This document shows, one piece after another, positions 46,135 through 57,005 of a stretch of DNA of 64,000 bases. A model generated the notes under the pieces. It saw only the letters and a program-made list of their open reading frames with translations, did not search any database and had not been told where the DNA came from. A program made the translations under genes and the position numbers. The stretch lies in contig NC_092196.1 in the NCBI RefSeq assembly GCF_043641665.1, positions 2,887,369-2,951,368 on the forward strand, given 5' to 3'. This stretch comes from Enoplosus armatus (lineage: Eukaryota > Chordata > Actinopteri > Centrarchiformes > Enoplosidae). Every line of letters starts with the position of its first letter. The first letter of the stretch is position 1.

Positions 46135-47109
46135 GGCTGAGACAGAAAGGAAGGTCTATAGGAGTCTTCAGGCCGAGCAGAGGGTAGAAAACACTTCACA
46201 CTGTTTGCCCCCCCCCCCCCCGAAACACTTCCTCCTTTCTTGTGGTTATTCAAATCTATCTAAGTAACACATTTGTCACTTAAGTGTCAATGCATCAGCA
46301 GAAACCTCAACATGCAGACGCAGCGTACATCCTGAGCTTCAGCAAGACATTTCAAATGTAAAAACTGTGCTTCTGCAGTACCCCATTTGGAAACATACAT
46401 TTTATTTCACGTAATGTAAACAGTGACGGGGGTGTCATGAAAAATTGGCCAGCAATAGCTGTCATGTCAGTGGGCAGTGGCATGAGGATCGGGTTAAATG
46501 TTGCCACGAATGATCCGCACTGCACCCTTGAAATTCGTCGGAGGCCAACATGATCGCGAAACGTCTGAAGACGAATGTGTAAAGCGCTCAGGTGAAATTC
46601 GCAATGCAGACGACACCGTCTACTCTTTGTGTCCCTCGCCCTCTGTGTTCACTGCCTGACCCTGTCCCTGTGACCCCCTCCCTCGTCTCCACTAACCAAA
46701 GTGCACTCAAAATCATTTAGTCGATTAGCTATCTTTGAGTTGGCATCATTTTGGATTTTGAATTAGAGAGATGTGTCTCAAACCGTACGTCAATGTAAGC
46801 AAAATGTGTATTTATACAATAATACTATATTGTTACACAATAATTATGCTAGGTGTTTGTGTCTATAGGTTCCACTGTAATTACTAAAGAACGGATATAT
46901 ATCTCTGTGGTAATTACATTGTTTGGATTGGATCAGGTCAGCGTAGGGACATAATCCTAATCCCATCGTGGCCACAGTGGGCAGTACCTGCTCTTCCTCT
47001 GTCATCTCCCTCATCTCCCTCACCTGGATGGATGGACTTAACGTTAGCTGGCTAGTTAGCTAGTTAATTCACTCAAATGACTCTAACTAGCAAGTCAATA
47101 TGTCAGGCA

Positions 47110-47730
47110 TAACCTTCTTAAGGTTTTATCATGAACAGTCAGACAGAGCGAGCGTGTTAACCAGGACCGAGGCTGCTCCACCTGGGTGGAGTATGCCCAC
47201 AACTCCCTGACCTGCGCTGCAACGGGTATGTCTAGTTTTGAGGTTTCCTTGGGCTAAGCAGTCCTGGCCCCCAGAGCTGCAAGGTTTGGAGGGATGCTTG
47301 CTCTGCTCCCGCTCCGCACCCCTGACCACAAACGGCACTGGATCCCTGCTACCGACTACCAACCAGGTCAGAAAGTTTGGTTAGCATCAAAAGACAATCC
47401 AGAAAACTCCCTCCCCGCTTCATTGGTCATCATTAACCCATCTGTTGAATTCAAGTTGCCGAGGTCCGTGCAGATTAACCCCACTTTTCATGTCTCCCAG
47501 TTAAAACTGGTTTCCCTCAGTCCTTGGTGCCCTCCAGCCGTTCCCCCTCCAGCCACCCGGATCATTGATGACCACCCTGCTTACGCTGGATGCTTTTGGA
47601 TGTGCGCCACCGAGGCCCACGGGTACCAGTGCCTCATCGACTGGGAGGGATACGGTCCTGGGGAGCGCACCTCATCCTGGGTCCTCGTCCAGGACTTCCA
47701 TCGGCCTCATCTGCCAGATTATCAAGCATT
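47110..47730 (+). mobile_element. Decayed Ty3/gypsy (Sushi-type chromovirus) integrase/chromodomain end
   Basis: Plus-strand frames keep the end of a gypsy integrase (WVEYAHNSL, then PGQKVWLASKDNP and NPTFHVSQLK) and a chromodomain (RIIDDHPAY ... CLIDWEGYGPGERTSSW). There is at least one in-frame stop near 47254 and frame disruption at the start of the chromodomain. No LTRs, gag or reverse transcriptase are visible nearby, so this is a 3' fragment. It lies between receptor genes A and B and is not functional as it stands. Confidence 0.8.
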
Positions 47731-48327
47731 TCTTATTTGTATAATTTTATATTCATACCCAAGATGTATATTATAATATATTATAATGACTGTCTTCATG
47801 ACTGTTGCAGTGAAATCACAACCCTCATATGAGATGTTTTAGGAAATATCGGCATTTCACACCCCAACCTCACACTTTTGTTGTCATACTGTCAAATCAA
47901 CACTAGTTCCTAATATTATTCATCATGGTTATATGTTAAATATGTTTTGGGCCGTTTTGTCTGATCAAGCTTTTGTCACTTCCGGAAATGCTCATCAGGT
48001 TATACAACATGAGAGTGTATCATAGAGGGCGACTAGCTGCTAGTTATTGATTCTTTGACAAGCCAAACACAAGTGCTGCTTGTATTCCGCAAGTAGGAGG
48101 ACATTTGCGACTGGTGAGGTGACCCCCACACATTTCAACTTGGCATATACATTTCTACCTCACACAGGCTTCACTTTCCACCAAGGCTCTATGGGTTTGA
48201 CCTCTCACCCCACTGGATCGACGCACTGAAATTTGCATCAAGCCATCCTGCGATGAGCTCACCAATCTCAGATCCATACAATTGATTTTACATCCGGAAA
48301 TCTTCTCCTCATGGAGGTGTAAAGTTT

Positions 48328-48429
48328 ATGACCACCAGGAAAACCAGGGTCGACGAAGAAGAAACCGGTGACGACGACTATGTAAATGTAACCCAGCCAT
48401 TTACTGGGCAAACTATGGACATCCCATAA
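48328..48429 (+). pseudogene. Orphan plus-strand copy of a receptor cytoplasmic-tail exon
   Basis: The plus strand encodes TRKTRVDEEETGDDDYVNVT followed by QPFTGQTMDIP and a stop. This matches the tail of gene B ([19 protein letters not shown]) in order and spacing, including the Y-x-N-V-T core. ATTAAA follows about 45 nt after the stop. No membrane, Ig or SRCR exon is visible upstream on the plus strand, so this is either an inverted stray fragment or the last exon of a gene that has lost the rest. It lies opposite to all three receptor genes, between A and B. Confidence 0.6.
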
Positions 48430-49521
48430 GAACAGTGATGCCGACAGAGAATTTATGTCATTGAAGTTTTATTCATTAAAGTTCCATCAGTAAAATACAG
48501 ATTGACTGAAACTTTAGGTTTTAGGTGAAATCCTTTTCATTGCCTTTGTAGGCCCGGCATCAAGTCTACATAGTGTTTCGTGGCCTTGGCAGGAAAATCA
48601 AACCCTCACTGGAGAGTTAGTATAGACGGCAGAGGGCAAACACGTACTGAACAGTGAAGTAAATGAAAAGGAAGTCGTAGGCCTCAGCGTTTAGCAGCCC
48701 AGCCCCAATGTTTGTCACACTGCTGTTCTTTTGAAACCCCAGAGCTACTTGTTTCACACTGCTGAGACAAAGTATGGTTCCTCATCAAATATTACAAACG
48801 CATCTATATTACCACAGTAACAACATATACAAAGTCTTCAAAACGACTTCTAAACGTGCAATTTATTGAACACTTTGGGTTTTTTGTACCGCAAAGGCCA
48901 TGTTTCTCTTCTACACCTTGCAAACAGGTTAGTATGATTCCAAATATTGAGCAGACTAAACGCAGTGGCCCTGTGCAAATCACACAAGAGAATAAAAGAG
49001 AGAGGGTAAGGAAGCAAATTCACAGACAGAGATGATGTTCATTTTGCCAAAAAATAAAAGAGGAAGTTGATGTCTGAATATGTATGTGTAACCGCATGTT
49101 CACGTGCAAGACGGATGGGTCGACTCGCCGTGGCTGAGTGTCAAACAGGAAAGGCAACCATGTAATCTTCACACCATCAAGGAGCTTGTTCCACTTCTTG
49201 AAGTAGAAATAACTGTAAAGCGTTGCCCTCAAAATATGTGAAAACACAAAATAGTAATGTGGTGAAAAAGGAGAAGAAAAAAAAGTAAAATGTCTTCATC
49301 TATATCATGAATTTAGTGGGCAAAACAGGGTCCCAGAATCTGGATTTCATGCTTTCACGAAACCGTCCGTTGACTTCTGAAGGCACAGAAATCATGAACA
49401 GACAGATCAACACATTTTATCGACGCTACACCACAAACTTTGTACGCACGTCATGAGTCTCTCTGCACGCTTTACCGAGGACCTACCATCAGTACATGTG
49501 AATAGCAACCAGGCTGTGGTT

Positions 49522-49527
49522 TTTATT
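49522..49527 (-). terminator. Polyadenylation signal, receptor gene A
   Basis: AATAAA on the minus strand about 135 nt after the proposed stop codon at 49662-49664. It is the main independent support that gene A ends here and not in the exons of gene B. Confidence 0.5.
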
Positions 49528-49661
49528 CAGCCAATGATTTTAACTTGCTAATGTGCATATTTGACACATGAGTTCAAGCACACTTCTCTTCTGCATCCCT
49601 GACCGAGTTGATAGATGGTTGTCCTACGTCACTGGTGGCAGCTGAGAAATGTGGCATAAGG

Positions 49662-52600
49662 TCATTGGGCTCCTTCCTCACCTCTGACCACGTCATTGTG
49701 ATAAACCACCTCAGTCGTCCCTTGTTTGCCTGCCTTCTGCCTTCTGGCGGCCTGGAGAGACACGACAGCAGGCACATTTAAGCGGGGTTGCATCTTGCCT
49801 CTCTTCCACGTACACATGCACGGACTGGATTTGCACACGGTACCTTGCAGCAGAAATAAAGGCCAGCGTGCGTCAACACAAGAGTAGACAGCAGGACAAC
49901 CTTTCTGATGATATAAACTGCTGAATCTGTTGAAAGAAGTTTACATTATGAGCGCACGCACAGTAAAGAGAACGCACTGTGGCACACCGCAATATGTTGG
50001 CCCGCTTGTTATTTTAGGCCACAGGAGCCTGTTTCCCTTGAAATTTGGGAGGAACTTTGTGTTTCATTACAACGTTAAAGAAATGCTATTCGATTTCTCC
50101 TGTTTATTTGTACTAGCTGTGTGTGTTTGGCGTTAACGAGACTGTAGGGTCTGTGTTCAATTTTGTACGCCTTCTGATCTACACACAGCTTGAAAAGCCA
50201 CCATATTCATACGGCGGCCATTTTGCTCTGACGTTATCATGTTGTACTGCAGGTAAAACAGCATCTTTGATAGCCCATTAGCTTACCAGTAGCTAATGGG
50301 TTATCAAATGCGTTGTTTTAGCTTGAAATATTTCACTATCTATTGTCTTTTCAGTTGCTGAAATGATAGCGATTGGTCAGATTCCCTACGTCTACACAAC
50401 TTGCAACCTGGAGTACACAGCAGTACGACAAGTACAACAGCATTCGAGCTTCCCGCCCTGAGCAGGACGCCGGAGGAAAATGGCCGCCACGTGAATGTGG
50501 TGAATCTCCTTCCGGTGCAGGCAGCACACGCGAGTAACGTCAAGCAACACAGAAAGAAAGGAGCGAATGTCAAAGGGAGTAAAATGGACAAAAACAAAAA
50601 AAGGTAACTTTGTATCTAAGTAGTTCTTTTTCCCCCCACAATTTTCTTTTGTGGAACTTTCCTATTACACGTTTCAATTTTAACCTGAGCATTTACACAT
50701 ATTTTCTCTTGCCTTTTTCCAGTTTCACAACATTCATTTTGCTATCCAGTTTCCCTCATCAGCAGCCCCCCTCCCCCCCCACACACATTTACTTACAGGC
50801 TGATAATCCTTAAAATAGGATTTGCCATTTGCCCTTTTGATTTTAATTCTGGGTATAATGATCCTCCGCAGTTTGAGTCAACATGTTCAAACGTGGACCT
50901 CAGCTGTCACTGCCTCTCCCTCTCCTCGCCACTGTTCCAGCTGACATGCCAGATTTGAATGGCGCAAAAAGACAAACTACAGAAACGTTACGTATAATGT
51001 TGAAGCATGGTGTTCTGCATCACGTCGCATACATGTGATAATGTTTAGTGTCTTTTTCCAATTCATACGCACTACACTTGGTTGTTGTGTGTATTTATGG
51101 ATGTGTATGTGAGTATGCTTTACCCACAACGTCACTGTCTGCAGTACTTAGTGTTCCCCCATCAGTGGCTTATGCATCATTCAGCTTTTGTCCAGACATA
51201 AATGATAAGAATGCACAAATTCTAAACTTACTTTTAATGACGACACTAATCGGTGCAGTCACAGGAGAAGTGAACTTCCTTGAGGACAGTGTGACTTCAT
51301 ACACACAGCTGTAGTTGCCCCTGTGTTCATACTCGGCTACAGGGAAGTTAAAGGAGGCCGACTGGTTCACCGCTGGCTTGGTGTAGGTGACGTTGGAGCC
51401 AGAGGAGATGAGAGAGAAAACACCTCCATGATAGGTGGAGTTAACGGAGCAGGTGAAGACCAAGCTGTAACCCCTGGTGACCTCTGCACCTTCAGGACCC
51501 CAGACCAGCCCCCTGTTGGGAGATGTCAGGGAGATGCTGGTCTGCTGCAGTGTCACTGGGACTGAGGGGAAACAGCGACAAGAGGGTTAACAGATTCCTG
51601 AATTAGTTAAAAAGCAAAGGCGAGACCAAGATGAGATCCTGAACATACTTTTTTACGAACTATAGTTTTCTGGAAACGCACAAGAAGACCAATCTTCATT
51701 TAACTGGTGCATTTAATATGTAATCATGCAATAAAAGACATTGGTAAAACATGTTAAAATTTGAATTTCTACTATATTATTCTGGTTTTAAGAAATATAT
51801 AATCTTCCAAGACTTTGGGGCTGTGTGCAGACTGAAATCATGTGAAGCCTATCAACATTTAGGTTCTACATTCCTGCGATGTGCAACCAAAATGAATGAG
51901 TTACTCATTAACAAACAATGGAAGCGATGACATTGGTGATGCAAGGCTCTGGCAACCGCTCAGAAAACAATGCAATAGGAATTCTTGTGATTGATTTTAC
52001 CCTCAGTAACGTCAACAGGATTCATGAAGATGAGGATCCCTGGAGAAAAAAGACAGAAATAAGATATAAAGTATATTTACATATATACATATGTTCCCAA
52101 ATAATGAACATTAATGCTCATTTCCAGATTTTGCAAAACTTGTGAAATGCACAGATTCACCTCAAATGAAGGCTCGCTCTGTAGATATAAAGGGCTCATT
52201 CTAAGGTAACGGAAAACACAACGATTCTTATTTTCAGGGTGATGATACACTAATGACAGCATACTTATATAACAAACAAAAAAACATCCTACACGCTGGT
52301 CCTTTAAAGGCAGCCTGCCTTATGAGAGCCATATATAAGATCACATCATCTGCATTGAACTGTTTAAGTTTTTTATATAGTTGTTTATATAGTTTGTCAG
52401 TAATAGTGGACCATGGACAGAACCTTGTGGTACCCCCTTGGTTATTAAAAGCGACGAAACCATCAGTCAAGCTGGCTGTGTTCTATCGGACAAATATGAT
52501 ATTATTATCAGTAGTAGTAAAAGTAATATTTTAATTAATTAATGACTGCAATTACACTACAAATTAAAGAGATTTTCCCACCTGAACAGACCACACCAGC

Positions 52601-53333
52601 GTCCTCACTGTGTGAACAGTCGTGCTTTCCAAATCTTTTGTGCTGACACTCAGTTAGAGACCTTTCACTTCCTGAACAGGTCACATCGTCAAGCCAGATT
52701 TGTCCGGTCCCTACACCAAAGTGGGCCGACTGAGGGGCACTCAGTGCCGTCCCACAGCCTAGCTGTCCGCACACCACCGCGGCATCATTTAAGCCCCAGC
52801 CGTCATCGCAGACTGTTCCCCAGGTGCCGTTGTGATAGATTTCAACTCTTCCAGAGCACAGAGCGGACCCAGACCCAGCTAATCGGATCTGACCGTCTAT
52901 TTGGCACAAAATACATGCAATACTTCAGTATTTTATACAAAAAAAATACAAGAATATTATGCTTCATACATAAGAATGGACGGACCTGCAGCAGGTGACG
53001 ATGAGATGAAGAGAAAAGAAACTACGGGAAAAAAAAAGATATAACTCATTATAATATGATATAAGCTTATATAATTCACAGAATACATCATTTAAACATG
53101 CTGAAATGTAATATATATATATATATATATATATATGTATAATAAATTGTCCTTGCTATGGTTTAACCTAATTTCATGAAATGATATCAGAAATGAGGAT
53201 CTTTAAACTGAAGAGTCTTGCTTCCTTTATCTGCGTACAGGGAAATAAATCAACAACAGCTAAGGTACAGAATTCTGTGAAGATTCTCACCCAGGGTCAA
53301 ATAGCGATGGTTTCTCTGTTGCGTGCTCGCCAT
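49662..53333 (-). CDS. SRCR-Ig transmembrane receptor, gene A (1 SRCR + 1 Ig + TM + short tail)
   Basis: Exons: 53333-53291 and 53021-52986 (signal peptide, [14 protein letters not shown] plus [12 protein letters not shown]); 52896-52582 (SRCR, 8 Cys); 51561-51232 (Ig); 49920-49844 (membrane); 49751-49662 (tail and stop). Splicing is in frame and gives 296 aa: SRCR 27-131, Ig 132-241, membrane about 243-265, tail 268-296. The last two exons are short and were found from splice sites and phase: acceptor ATTCAG/CAG, membrane sequence [20 protein letters not shown] then YFCCK, donor AAG/GTACCG, acceptor TCTCCAG/GCC, tail with [17 protein letters not shown] about 135 nt downstream supports a terminal exon. 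The membrane segment differs wholly from those of B and C and has Arg-Lys at its outer edge and a His inside, features of receptors that pair with ITAM adaptors (inference). The first four exons are secure; the last two less so. Confidence 0.75.
50252..50322. repeat. Near-perfect 70-bp palindrome (hairpin)
   Basis: The left arm (from GTAAAACAGC to CCCATTAGCT) and right arm (AGCTAATGGGTTATC onward to TTGTTTTAGC) pair over about 30 bases with few mismatches around the 7-nt loop TACCAGT. It could be a small palindromic MITE, the fused ends of one, or a transcribed hairpin. Confidence 0.7.
52001..52039 (-). other. Candidate 39-nt mini-exon in receptor gene A
   Basis: Between the SRCR and Ig exons, the minus strand shows TTTTCTCCAG/GG ... 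GAGG/GTAAAA, a 39-nt open unit in phase 1-1 that would add 13 residues ([13 protein letters not shown] after joining). Its start is faintly like the first strands of the missing first Ig domain of genes B and C (KPSISMSPVGE), so it may be the stump of a deleted Ig exon and not a used exon. Confidence 0.3.
52290..52520. repeat. LINE-like fragment in gene A intron
   Basis: GATCACATCATCTGCATTGA and GTGGACCATGGACAGAACCT/TGTGG resemble the 'GGACCAAGGACAGAGCCTTG' segment of L2-related elements; the same motif is at 35575-35605 in gene-C upstream DNA. Confidence 0.4.
53109..53137 (+). repeat. (AT)n microsatellite in first intron region of gene A
   Basis: Thirteen or so TA units between signal exons 1 and 2 of gene A. 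Confidence 0.9.
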
Positions 53334-53469
53334 GACTGAGACAGAGAGGATGTTCAGTATCAGTCGTTGATGGCGTACTGGAGAAGTGAAATCTGATTTT
53401 ACATTTTCCTTTACCATCCTTTCCTGGAACACCTTCTGCTCTCTGTTGAGAGATTAATCTCCTCGCGTT

Positions 53470-53730
53470 GTTACATCCTGTTTTGTGGTTTTTTTTTTTT
53501 TTTTTGATGTTTCCTGTAGACCCCTCTGGGCTGATCATCTGATTGAGTCTATATAGGCCCTTTTTTTTCTCGCTCACTCCGTCCTGGTGGTGCTTGGTAT
53601 CTGGTTTTTCAATTATTCACTCATTCATTCCAGTAAATGTACATGCAGTAAACTCCTCCCTTGGCGTTCTGTCCATCGTCAGTGTTTGAGCCGGCCGTAA
53701 CATAAAAATGGGGGCTCGTCTGGGACCTAA
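53470..53730 (+). mobile_element. Possible LTR end with a tRNA-Pro primer-binding site
   Basis: TGGGGGCTCGTCTGGGAC at 53709-53726 matches 16 of 18 bases of the primer-binding site complementary to the 3' end of vertebrate tRNA-Pro, as used by many gammaretrovirus-like and some gypsy elements. It lies a few bases after GTAACA, a plausible LTR end. Upstream, CTATATAGG (about 53550) could be an LTR TATA box. The 5' LTR boundary is not clear and no gag, pol or env frame follows, so this is an old remnant. It lies about 140-390 bp from the start codon of receptor gene A. Confidence 0.45.
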
Positions 53731-54329
53731 ACCTAGTCCTAGTTAATGAGGCCATCTATGTGTATCCACATTATGGAGTTTGTTGGACTTGCCCAGTTGA
53801 GTAAGCCGGCTTTCTTATTTTTTTGTGTGATGGCCCTAGGGTGGCCCATGCAGTGCCCGGGTGCATCACTGAAGATAAATAGGGAACGTTGGGTAGTAAT
53901 CCTGCGGGTAGATAGGGAACAGGGTTAGTTCTGGAGTAGGAGGTTAAGCATGTCAAAATCCTGCCTTAGGAGTAGAACGTGGCTGCTGCTGCTGACCTGT
54001 TTGAGGCTTGCTTTGTGGTTGGGTTGGGTTTCTCCAAAAGTTGAATCCGTCTCCCCCTGTGGTCCTAACCACCGCAGCCTAAACGCACTGCCCTCCTTTA
54101 AATGAAGCAACCATATTTGTATTGGTTAGCTGTAATTAGCTTGCGCCTTATAGTTACCATTCGGAACCCCTTTGCAAGATCGGAGTCTCAGTGGAGACAT
54201 TTGTGGTTTGGTGGCATTAGTAGTTGATGAAACATGACATTGCAGGCTAGAGTGTTTCACTTTCAATTCACTGTAGTACACAGTAAACACAGCAGCATGC
54301 GGTAGTTCCACATTTTAGGGAGTCAGCAT

Positions 54330-54680
54330 CGTGGTAAAAACCTCCACCATGAAGACAAAAGAGCACTCCCAGCAACTCCACCAATCCAAAGCACCAAGAG
54401 ATCCGCGACAAGCTTCCGAGGCTCAGATTGGAGAGACAGTTGCTTCGCCGGTCGCAGCTTCAAGAAAACGTACATCTGACATCTGAGCAAGTCACGTGAG
54501 GAGCCTCTGAAGTCCTCTGCCTCTGCGGTCGGGATGAGACCAGAACTGAGAATTCGGGCCATCAGACCAAACGCTGTGTTAGCGTCGCGCTGCAGCAGAT
54601 CATGAAAATACGTCAGGCACGGTGGTGGCGGCATCATGCTGAAGGGTTGGTTCACTGGACCAGGTCCCGGAAGGCTTACG
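54330..54680 (+). mobile_element. Internally deleted Tc1/mariner-like transposase remnant
   Basis: The plus strand begins ATGAAGACAAAAGAGCAC (MKTKEHSQQL), like the start of fish Tc1 transposases, and later has GGTGGTGGCGGCATCATGCT, like the conserved GGGSIMLW segment. The DNA between is too short and out of frame. The minus strand carries a 120-aa open frame over the same interval, taken as a shadow. Terminal inverted repeats were not identified. Confidence 0.4.
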
Positions 54681-56114
54681 TACAATGCACATGTACAAAG
54701 CGATACATCATATGCTCGTCATATGAATCATATGATTCATGACCTGCTAGAAGGAGCAGATACTGGACAAACACTGTACATACAAAAATAGTTAAGGGGA
54801 ATTTCAAGCTCATTAGTGTTGAAATAGTATTATGGTGCAAGAATTAGGCCACAGTTGCTGTACAGAACTCAGCTGCCAGGCTTTAACCAGAACCAGGAGC
54901 CATGACCACATCACACCTGTTTAAGCCTGAGACTGCCCCCCCGAGTTTGTTTTGGAATTGGGGGCTTGCTCCTCACTATGTTTCTGAACTCTTAAAAACA
55001 GGTCAGTATTGTCCTTTGAGGGGAGACTGATGTCACCTGGCACTAATTCCAGAGACCCTCCCTGATTGGCCGCAGACAGCAGGTGACCAGGGTATAAAAG
55101 GTTGTGGAGGACCGGAAACTGGTTATTTTGCTGATTTGTAAACATGCTGCCTTATGTGAATACCAGGTCCACTTCAGGCCTGTTGCAGTACCCAGCACTG
55201 ACCACTAGAGGCCATCACAGTACAGGTTTTTAATAGAGGAGCAAGTCCGCTCTCTGTTACCTACAGCCCTCCAATAACAGGATGTTTTTTGGGTGCAGTG
55301 GCTGCATGAACCACATCTTTTGTTCATTGTAGTTATTTTGGTTACATCTTGAGTCCTGAGTGCACAGTGCTGTGGTGTTTTCTGGAGGTCAGCTTCAAGG
55401 AAAACACTATGTGCAGTGTGTTTGTGCCATTTCCTTGTTAACCGGTTTATCTCCTGCTTGTTCCAAACGAGCTGCAAATGTAAAAAGAAGGTTTATTCTC
55501 AGGCAGAAAAACAAAAATCTACCTGTGCAGGAGAGTAAAAGCTTGCCTGAAGTTAATAGAACTGGAGTTTTCACGAGGAGATGATGCACACTCGTACGTG
55601 CGCACTGAGCGATCCTGACAGCTCAGTGAGCCTCATGGCGTGCGAAGGCTGAGGGAGCGACCGGTGGGAGAGAGCTGCCACCGAACCGCTCAGCCTGTCC
55701 TCCTTTTTTTTCCCCCCTGCGCCTGACAAATTTAGACTTTTGTCAAATGAGAAAGAAAATGACCAAAAGACCCCCATTAAAGTTTATTCCATGATGAGAA
55801 TGAGTGTGATCTGGTCGAGTCCACATTTTGATAAATGTCGTATGCTTAACAGATTTCTGATTTTTGCACACATAAGAACAAATTCCCCAACAGGCTGCTG
55901 ACACGGTGTGAACATTAACACCAGGAAATACAGCATGACTCATCATTATAATTATTATTATTGTTATTTCACTTGTTATTGTTTAATCTTTTTTGTAGCG
56001 TGAGATTCACTGTAATTCATCCTGGAGAGCATCATGCCCGAACTGTAAATGCACTAGTGGTGTGTGAGGGAGCGTAATGCTCACTGACCGATATCTTCAT
56101 CTGCTGCAGGAGCT

Positions 56115-56244
56115 CTAAAATACACACACGCACACACACATGCAAACACACACTCTTATGTTCAGAGATTTGACATAAAAATGTTGAAAAAACTGGGGGG
56201 TTTTTCTCTCATGTTTTCTTGATCTCTTTCTCAATCTGTGCTCA

Positions 56245-56289
<45 letters not shown>

Positions 56290-56523
56290 CAGAGCAGGAG
56301 GCTGCCCATAAAGGTTACCAGAGGTCATGTCTGAGCAGCGGAACCGAAAAACAGGAAGAAATTTGAGGTGTAAGGATGGCAGCGCAGTGTGTGTGCGTGT
56401 GTGTGTGTGGGTGTGGGTGTGTGGGTTGGTGTGTGTGCGTGTGTGTTTAGCTGGGCGAAGCACAAGAGGAGAAAGTGGTTGGTTACATGCATCTTGTGCA
56501 ATGCAGAGAGCACATGAGACAGG

Positions 56524-56564
<41 letters not shown>

Positions 56565-56652
56565 GGAGGTGATTAAGAGGCAGCGATGGCAGAGCAGGGA
56601 AAGACAAGAGATTCCTTCATTTTGTTTTACAGCACTTGGGCTGTGTTCCTAG

Positions 56653-56683
<31 letters not shown>

Positions 56684-57005
56684 GCCCAACAACTGAATGT
56701 AATTCGGACCGACAGCTAGCCTTCACGCTCTGACGCACCTCGCCTCCCAAAATGGACGCAGAAGGACCATTTTACACACGCATGCACACACACACACACA
56801 CCCACACACACACACACACATGCACACACATAGTGTCTAAATGGGCTTTCTGTCTACAGCAGCTGAAAACCCAAAACATTGAGTTGGTGGAGGTGGGGAT
56901 GAATAGTTGAGGGGGGGATTAGGAGGACGGATGATCAGGGTGAGTTTGGGCCAACAGACAGACAGACAGAGAGACACACAAACAGACAGACAGACAGACA
57001 GACTG
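56115..57005 (+). repeat. Microsatellite cluster: CA/TG and ACAG tracts
   Basis: CA or TG tracts at about 56120-56155, 56248-56287, 56390-56450 (imperfect), 56526-56561, 56650-56679 and 56780-56830, then an ACAG tract at 56957-57003. CA and TG orientation alternate, so the transcribed strand could fold. Confidence 0.9.

Larger units (their letters stand above)
46200..49500. other. Interval between receptor genes A and B
   Basis: A C run at 46209-46221, the gypsy remnant (47.1-47.7 kb), the plus-strand tail exon (48.3 kb) and otherwise AT-rich DNA with no recognised coding sequence. Confidence 0.55.

Noticed and set aside
54323..54685. 120-aa minus-strand frame with a long hydrophobic part
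   Set aside because: Overlaps a Tc1-like remnant on the plus strand; no splice sites or family match.
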